A stretch of 36,526 nucleotides of DNA, taken from Paracoccaceae bacterium. GTDB lineage: Bacteria; Pseudomonadota; Alphaproteobacteria; Rhodobacterales; Rhodobacteraceae. Position numbers and translations under genes: made by a program. The DNA lies in NCBI GenBank assembly GCA_027045905.1, contig JALTZY010000306.1, positions 1-36,526 on the forward strand, in the 5' to 3' direction. Below the pieces are notes generated by a model that worked only from the letters and a program-made list of their open reading frames with translations, did no database searches and was not told the origin of the DNA. This document shows, piece by piece, positions 33,817-36,526 of this stretch; position 1 is the first letter of the stretch, and every line of letters begins with the position of its first letter.

Positions 33817-35541
33817 ATGGCAGATACCAGATCAGCGCGTGAAAATGTCTCCTTTGCCGTGGTCGGCACCGGCGGCAAGGGGGCAATCACCGCAGGCGCG
33901 ATCCTGCTGGAGGCAGCCGGCAAGGGCGGCTGGCACGGGCTGCTGACCCGCTCGGTCGGCCCGCAGATCCGGGGCGGTGAGGCCGCGGCGCTGGTGCGGC
34001 TGGCGACGAAGCCCGCCTTTACCATGGCGCGCGATTTCAACATCCTCGTCGCGCTCGACTGGAAGAATGCCGACCGCTTCATCTCGGCCATGCCGGTGGC
34101 GCGCGGCGGACTGGTGATCGCCGATCCGGCCTCTGGCTCCGCGCCCCGCGCGGTGCAGGAGGCCAGTTGCACCATCGCCGAAGTGCCGATCGCCGCCCTG
34201 GCCAAGGAGATCGGCGGCGGGCGGGAAAACATGGTCGCGGTGGGGCTGGTCGCCCGGCTGGTCGGACTTGAAGAGGAGGCGGTGATGGAGGTGATCGCCG
34301 CCAGGCTCGGGCGCAAGGGGCGGGCGGCAGTCGATAGCGGCCGCGCCTGCCTCGAGGCCGGGATGGAGGCGGCCGAGGCGCTCGTCCCCGCCTTCCCGCT
34401 CGCACCGGCCCCGGAGCGCGATTCGCCGCGCTGGCTGATCACCGGCAACGAGGCGATGGGGCTCGGCCTCCTGCGCGGAGGCATCCGCTTCGCCGCCGCC
34501 TATCCGATCACTCCGGCGACCGACCTGCTCGAATACCTCGCCCCGGCGCTCTCGCGCATCGGCGGGGCGCTGTTGCAAGCCGAAGACGAACTGGCCTCGA
34601 TCAATATGGCGCTGGGCGCCTCCTTCGGCGGGCGCCCCTCGGTCACGGCCACTTCCGGGCCCGGGCTCGCGCTGATGATGGAGAGCCTCGGGCTCGCGGC
34701 AGCCTCGGAAACCCCGGTGGTGGTGGTGGACGTGATGCGGGTCGGGCCTTCGACCGGGATTGCCACCAAGTCCGAGCAGTCGGACCTCAATATCGCCGTC
34801 CATGGCTTCCATGGCGATGCGCCGCATGTGGTGCTGGCGCCGCTCGGCGTGGCCGACTGCCTCTTTGTCGGTCAATGGGCGGTGCACCTGGCCGAAAGCC
34901 TGCAAACCCCGGTGATCGTGCTTTCGGACCAGTCGATCGGCCAGGCCCGTGTGGTGATCGACCGGCCAGCCGACATGCAGTTCCTCACCCGGCGCAAAGC
35001 GTTTCGCGCCACGGGCGAGCCCTACCTGCGCTATGCGCTGACCGCGGACGGCGTGTCGCCCATGGCGATCCCCGGCCAGCCCGGCGGCCAGTACACGGCC
35101 GACGGCCTGACCCATGCCCAAAGCGGCGCGCCTTCTTCGGCGGCCAAAGATCAGAGCGAGCAGATGGCCAAACGCGCGCGCAAGATCGAGCTGTTCGATT
35201 TCGGCGACTACTGGGGAGAGATCGAAGGGCCGGAAGAGGCGGAAACGGTGATCCTCACCTGGGGCTCGATGGCCGGCGCCGCACGCGAGGCATTGGGCGG
35301 CGATACCCGCCTCATCGCCCTGCGCCTGATCTCGCCCCTGCCGGTTGGCCAGATCCAGCCCGCCCTGAAAGGGGCGAAACGGGTTCTGCTGGTCGAACAG
35401 AATGCCTCGGGCCAGCTCTATCGCCACATCCGCGCCCATATGGACCTGCCCGGCGAGGTCCGCCAGCTGAACCGCGAAGGGCCCGACCTGATCGGCCCAC
35501 AAGAGATAGCCGCCACCCTGCGCGATTGGAGCCCAGCATGA
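33817..35541 (+). CDS. korA: 2-oxoglutarate:ferredoxin oxidoreductase, alpha subunit (gamma–alpha fusion)
   Basis: A 574-residue protein in which the gamma domain (residues ~10–195; VVGTGGKGAITAGAILLEAAG and SVGPQIRGGEAAALVRL) is fused before the alpha domain (from ~209; GNEAMGLGLLRGGIRFAAAYPITPATDLLEYLA). This is the normal arrangement in two-subunit Kor enzymes, as in Thauera aromatica. Kor oxidises 2-oxoglutarate to succinyl-CoA and reduces ferredoxin, feeding benzoyl-CoA reductase. SGPGLALMMESLGLAAASETPVVVV is the typical alpha-domain core. The ATG at 33817 has GGGAGG 7 bases upstream; an ATG at 33730 would put the promoter within the coding part. The stop overlaps the korB start. Other 2-oxoacids such as pyruvate cannot be excluded from sequence alone. 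Confidence 0.88.
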   Translation: MADTRSARENVSFAVVGTGGKGAITAGAILLEAAGKGGWHGLLTRSVGPQIRGGEAAALVRLATKPAFTMARDFNILVALDWKNADRFISAMPVARGGLVIADPASGSAPRAVQEASCTIAEVPIAALAKEIGGGRENMVAVGLVARLVGLEEEAVMEVIAARLGRKGRAAVDSGRACLEAGMEAAEALVPAFPLAPAPERDSPRWLITGNEAMGLGLLRGGIRFAAAYPITPATDLLEYLAPALSRIGGALLQAEDELASINMALGASFGGRPSVTATSGPGLALMMESLGLAAASETPVVVVDVMRVGPSTGIATKSEQSDLNIAVHGFHGDAPHVVLAPLGVADCLFVGQWAVHLAESLQTPVIVLSDQSIGQARVVIDRPADMQFLTRRKAFRATGEPYLRYALTADGVSPMAIPGQPGGQYTADGLTHAQSGAPSSAAKDQSEQMAKRARKIELFDFGDYWGEIEGPEEAETVILTWGSMAGAAREALGGDTRLIALRLISPLPVGQIQPALKGAKRVLLVEQNASGQLYRHIRAHMDLPGEVRQLNREGPDLIGPQEIAATLRDWSPA

Positions 35542-36362
35542 ACAAACCGAACCTGAAAGCGAGCGATTTCAAATCGGACCTGACGCCGATCTGGTGCCCG
35601 GGCTGCGGGGATTTTCATGTGCTGATGTCGATCACCCGGGCGCTCGCCGCCACCGGGCGCCCGCCCGAACAGGTGGCGGCGATCTCCGGCATCGGCTGCT
35701 CCTCGCGCATCCCCGCCTATACCAATTGCTACGGCTTCCACGGCGTACACGGCCGCGCCCTGCCGGTGGCCGCAGGGCTCAAGGTCGCCCGACCCGACCT
35801 CACGGTGCTGGCGCTCTCGGGCGATGGCGACGGCTTCTCGATCGGCGGCAATCACTTCCTGCATGCCTGCCGGCGCAATATCGACATGACCTATATCGTC
35901 ATGGACAACCGCGTCTATGGCATGACCAAGGGCCAGCCCTCGCCCACCACCGAGCCCGACTGGGATAGCGCCCTCTCACCCGGCGGCACCGGGCTCAGCC
36001 CCTTTCACCCGCTGGTGATCGCGCTGGCCTCGGGGGCGAATTTCGTCGCGCGGGAATTTTCCGGCGATATCAAGGGCTGCACCGCCACCATCGCCGAGGC
36101 GATCAGGCATCCCGGCTTTTCCTTCGTCGAAATCCTCAGCCCCTGCGTCACCTTCCGCCCCGACGAGCGCGAGTGGAAGGGCAAGGTACACAAGGCCAGC
36201 GTACCCGAAACCGACGACCCGGCCCGCGCCGCGCGCCGGATCATGACCGATGACGGCATGAATACCGGCATCCTCTACCGCGGCAAACGGCGCCCCTACC
36301 ACACCAGCGTCAGCGACGAAGCCGGCGACATCGCCGCGCTGGAAACACGTTTCGAGATCTGA
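35538..36362 (+). CDS. korB: 2-oxoglutarate:ferredoxin oxidoreductase, beta subunit
   Basis: A 274-residue thiamine-diphosphate subunit. WCPGCGDF gives C20 and C23, with C54 (GIGCSS) and C203 (SPCVTF) as the other likely ligands of its single [4Fe-4S] cluster. The ThDP/Mg2+ motif is LSGDGDGFSIGGNHFLHACRRN (GDGDG at 95–99) with MDNRVYGMTKGQ completing it. No separate ferredoxin-like delta subunit or korC gene is seen, so the external ferredoxin (fdx) would be the acceptor. It overlaps korA by ATGA and is the last gene before the IS66 end; a hairpin (36363–36380) follows it directly. Confidence 0.9.
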   Translation: MNKPNLKASDFKSDLTPIWCPGCGDFHVLMSITRALAATGRPPEQVAAISGIGCSSRIPAYTNCYGFHGVHGRALPVAAGLKVARPDLTVLALSGDGDGFSIGGNHFLHACRRNIDMTYIVMDNRVYGMTKGQPSPTTEPDWDSALSPGGTGLSPFHPLVIALASGANFVAREFSGDIKGCTATIAEAIRHPGFSFVEILSPCVTFRPDEREWKGKVHKASVPETDDPARAARRIMTDDGMNTGILYRGKRRPYHTSVSDEAGDIAALETRFEI

Positions 36363-36380
36363 GGCGGGGCCTGACCCGCC
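36363..36380 (+). terminator. Hairpin just after korB
   Basis: GGCGGG (36363–36368) and CCCGCC (36375–36380) form a 6-base stem starting at the korB stop codon. There is no T-tract, so termination would be weak or Rho-dependent. Confidence 0.35.
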
Positions 36381-36400
36381 GCCCGATTGGCCGGTACTCG

Positions 36401-36526
36401 GTAACCGCACGATTGCTACCGCCATTCAGGCGGCGTTTTCGAGTTTGGCGCCGGGTTTTCTGTTCCAGGGGAGCAGTTCGTCGATGCGGTTGATCTTGTG
36501 ATCCTGGATGCGGTCGAGGACGTCGG
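36401..36526. mobile_element. IS66-family insertion sequence, one end (continues past the window)
   Basis: The transposase gene end at 36426 lies next to a sequence starting GTAACCGC at 36401. IS66-family terminal repeats usually begin GTAA and the transposase stops close to the end, so 36401 is the likely boundary. IS66 elements duplicate 8 bases of target; here that would be GGTACTCG at 36393–36400. The other end is outside the window, so this cannot be confirmed. Confidence 0.6.
36426..36526 (-). CDS. IS66-family transposase, C-terminal end (cut by window edge)
   Basis: Only the last 32 residues and the stop are present. Their sequence (DVLDRIQDHKINRIDELLPW, then NRKPGAKLENAA) is the C-terminal signature of IS66-type transposases, whose C terminus generally holds a DELLPW block. 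Function: DDE transposase that moves the element. It lies 63 bases from the korB stop and is oriented towards it. Confidence 0.82.
   Translation of the reverse strand, partial: DVLDRIQDHKINRIDELLPWNRKPGAKLENAA

Noticed and set aside
1-36526. tRNA, rRNA and CRISPR arrays
   Set aside because: No cloverleaf-like, ribosomal or regularly spaced repeat sequence was noticed by eye; a scan with dedicated tools would be needed to exclude a tRNA fully.

Overview
The window is GC-rich, densely coded DNA from an alphaproteobacterium, most likely a member of the Rhodobacteraceae. This rests on the Rhodobacter-type gene neighbours (DUF2125 protein, DUF3576 lipoprotein–leuS–lptE–holA, PmbA next to a CysQ-like phosphatase, RibA with an N-terminal extension, a small Porin_4-type porin). 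It is a reading of gene content, not a database match.

Left part (1–17851) is mostly housekeeping: a partial inositol-monophosphatase/CysQ-like gene, PmbA/TldE, a DUF2125 exported protein, an SDR plus a short crotonase-like gene, a PP_4765/BaiN-type flavoprotein, exonuclease III, a SoxR/VOC-protein pair facing each other across a clear SoxR box, a response regulator, ribA, an L,D-transpeptidase, a PEBP-like exported protein, a YggS-type PLP protein, a porin, then DUF3576 lipoprotein, leuS, lptE, holA and a glutathione transferase.

Right part (17853–36362) is an anaerobic aromatic-degradation module. The minus-strand genes hcrC-hcrA-hcrB encode 4-hydroxybenzoyl-CoA reductase and run on, with ATGA overlaps, into a DUF2249 gene and a His-rich polytopic membrane protein. 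A second minus-strand operon, had-oah-dch-bcrC-bcrB-bcrA-bcrD-fdx, encodes the ATP-dependent class I benzoyl-CoA reductase of the Thauera type, its ferredoxin and the three following enzymes to 3-hydroxypimelyl-CoA. Divergently, korAB encodes a 2-oxoglutarate:ferredoxin oxidoreductase that can supply the reduced ferredoxin. Between the two operons lie plus-strand genes for a GNAT protein, an Rrf2-type regulator with a single cysteine, a hemerythrin-like protein and a tandem-GNAT protein. The flow would be 4-hydroxybenzoyl-CoA to benzoyl-CoA to cyclohexadienoyl-CoA to 6-hydroxy- and 6-oxo-cyclohexenoyl-CoA to 3-hydroxypimelyl-CoA. CoA ligases and a BadR/BzdR-type regulator are not in the window.

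Most notable observations: a shared 12-base motif, GTAWWWTGGTAY, placed in the same orientation upstream of the hcr operon, the hemerythrin gene and korAB; three related GNAT domains embedded in the cluster; the hcr genes translationally coupled to two genes of a probable oxygen/NO-related type; and an IS66-family transposase end immediately after korB, which suggests a mobile border to the catabolic block. No tRNA, rRNA or CRISPR array was seen. No gene-free stretch exceeds 300 bases; the longest is 12419–12695.
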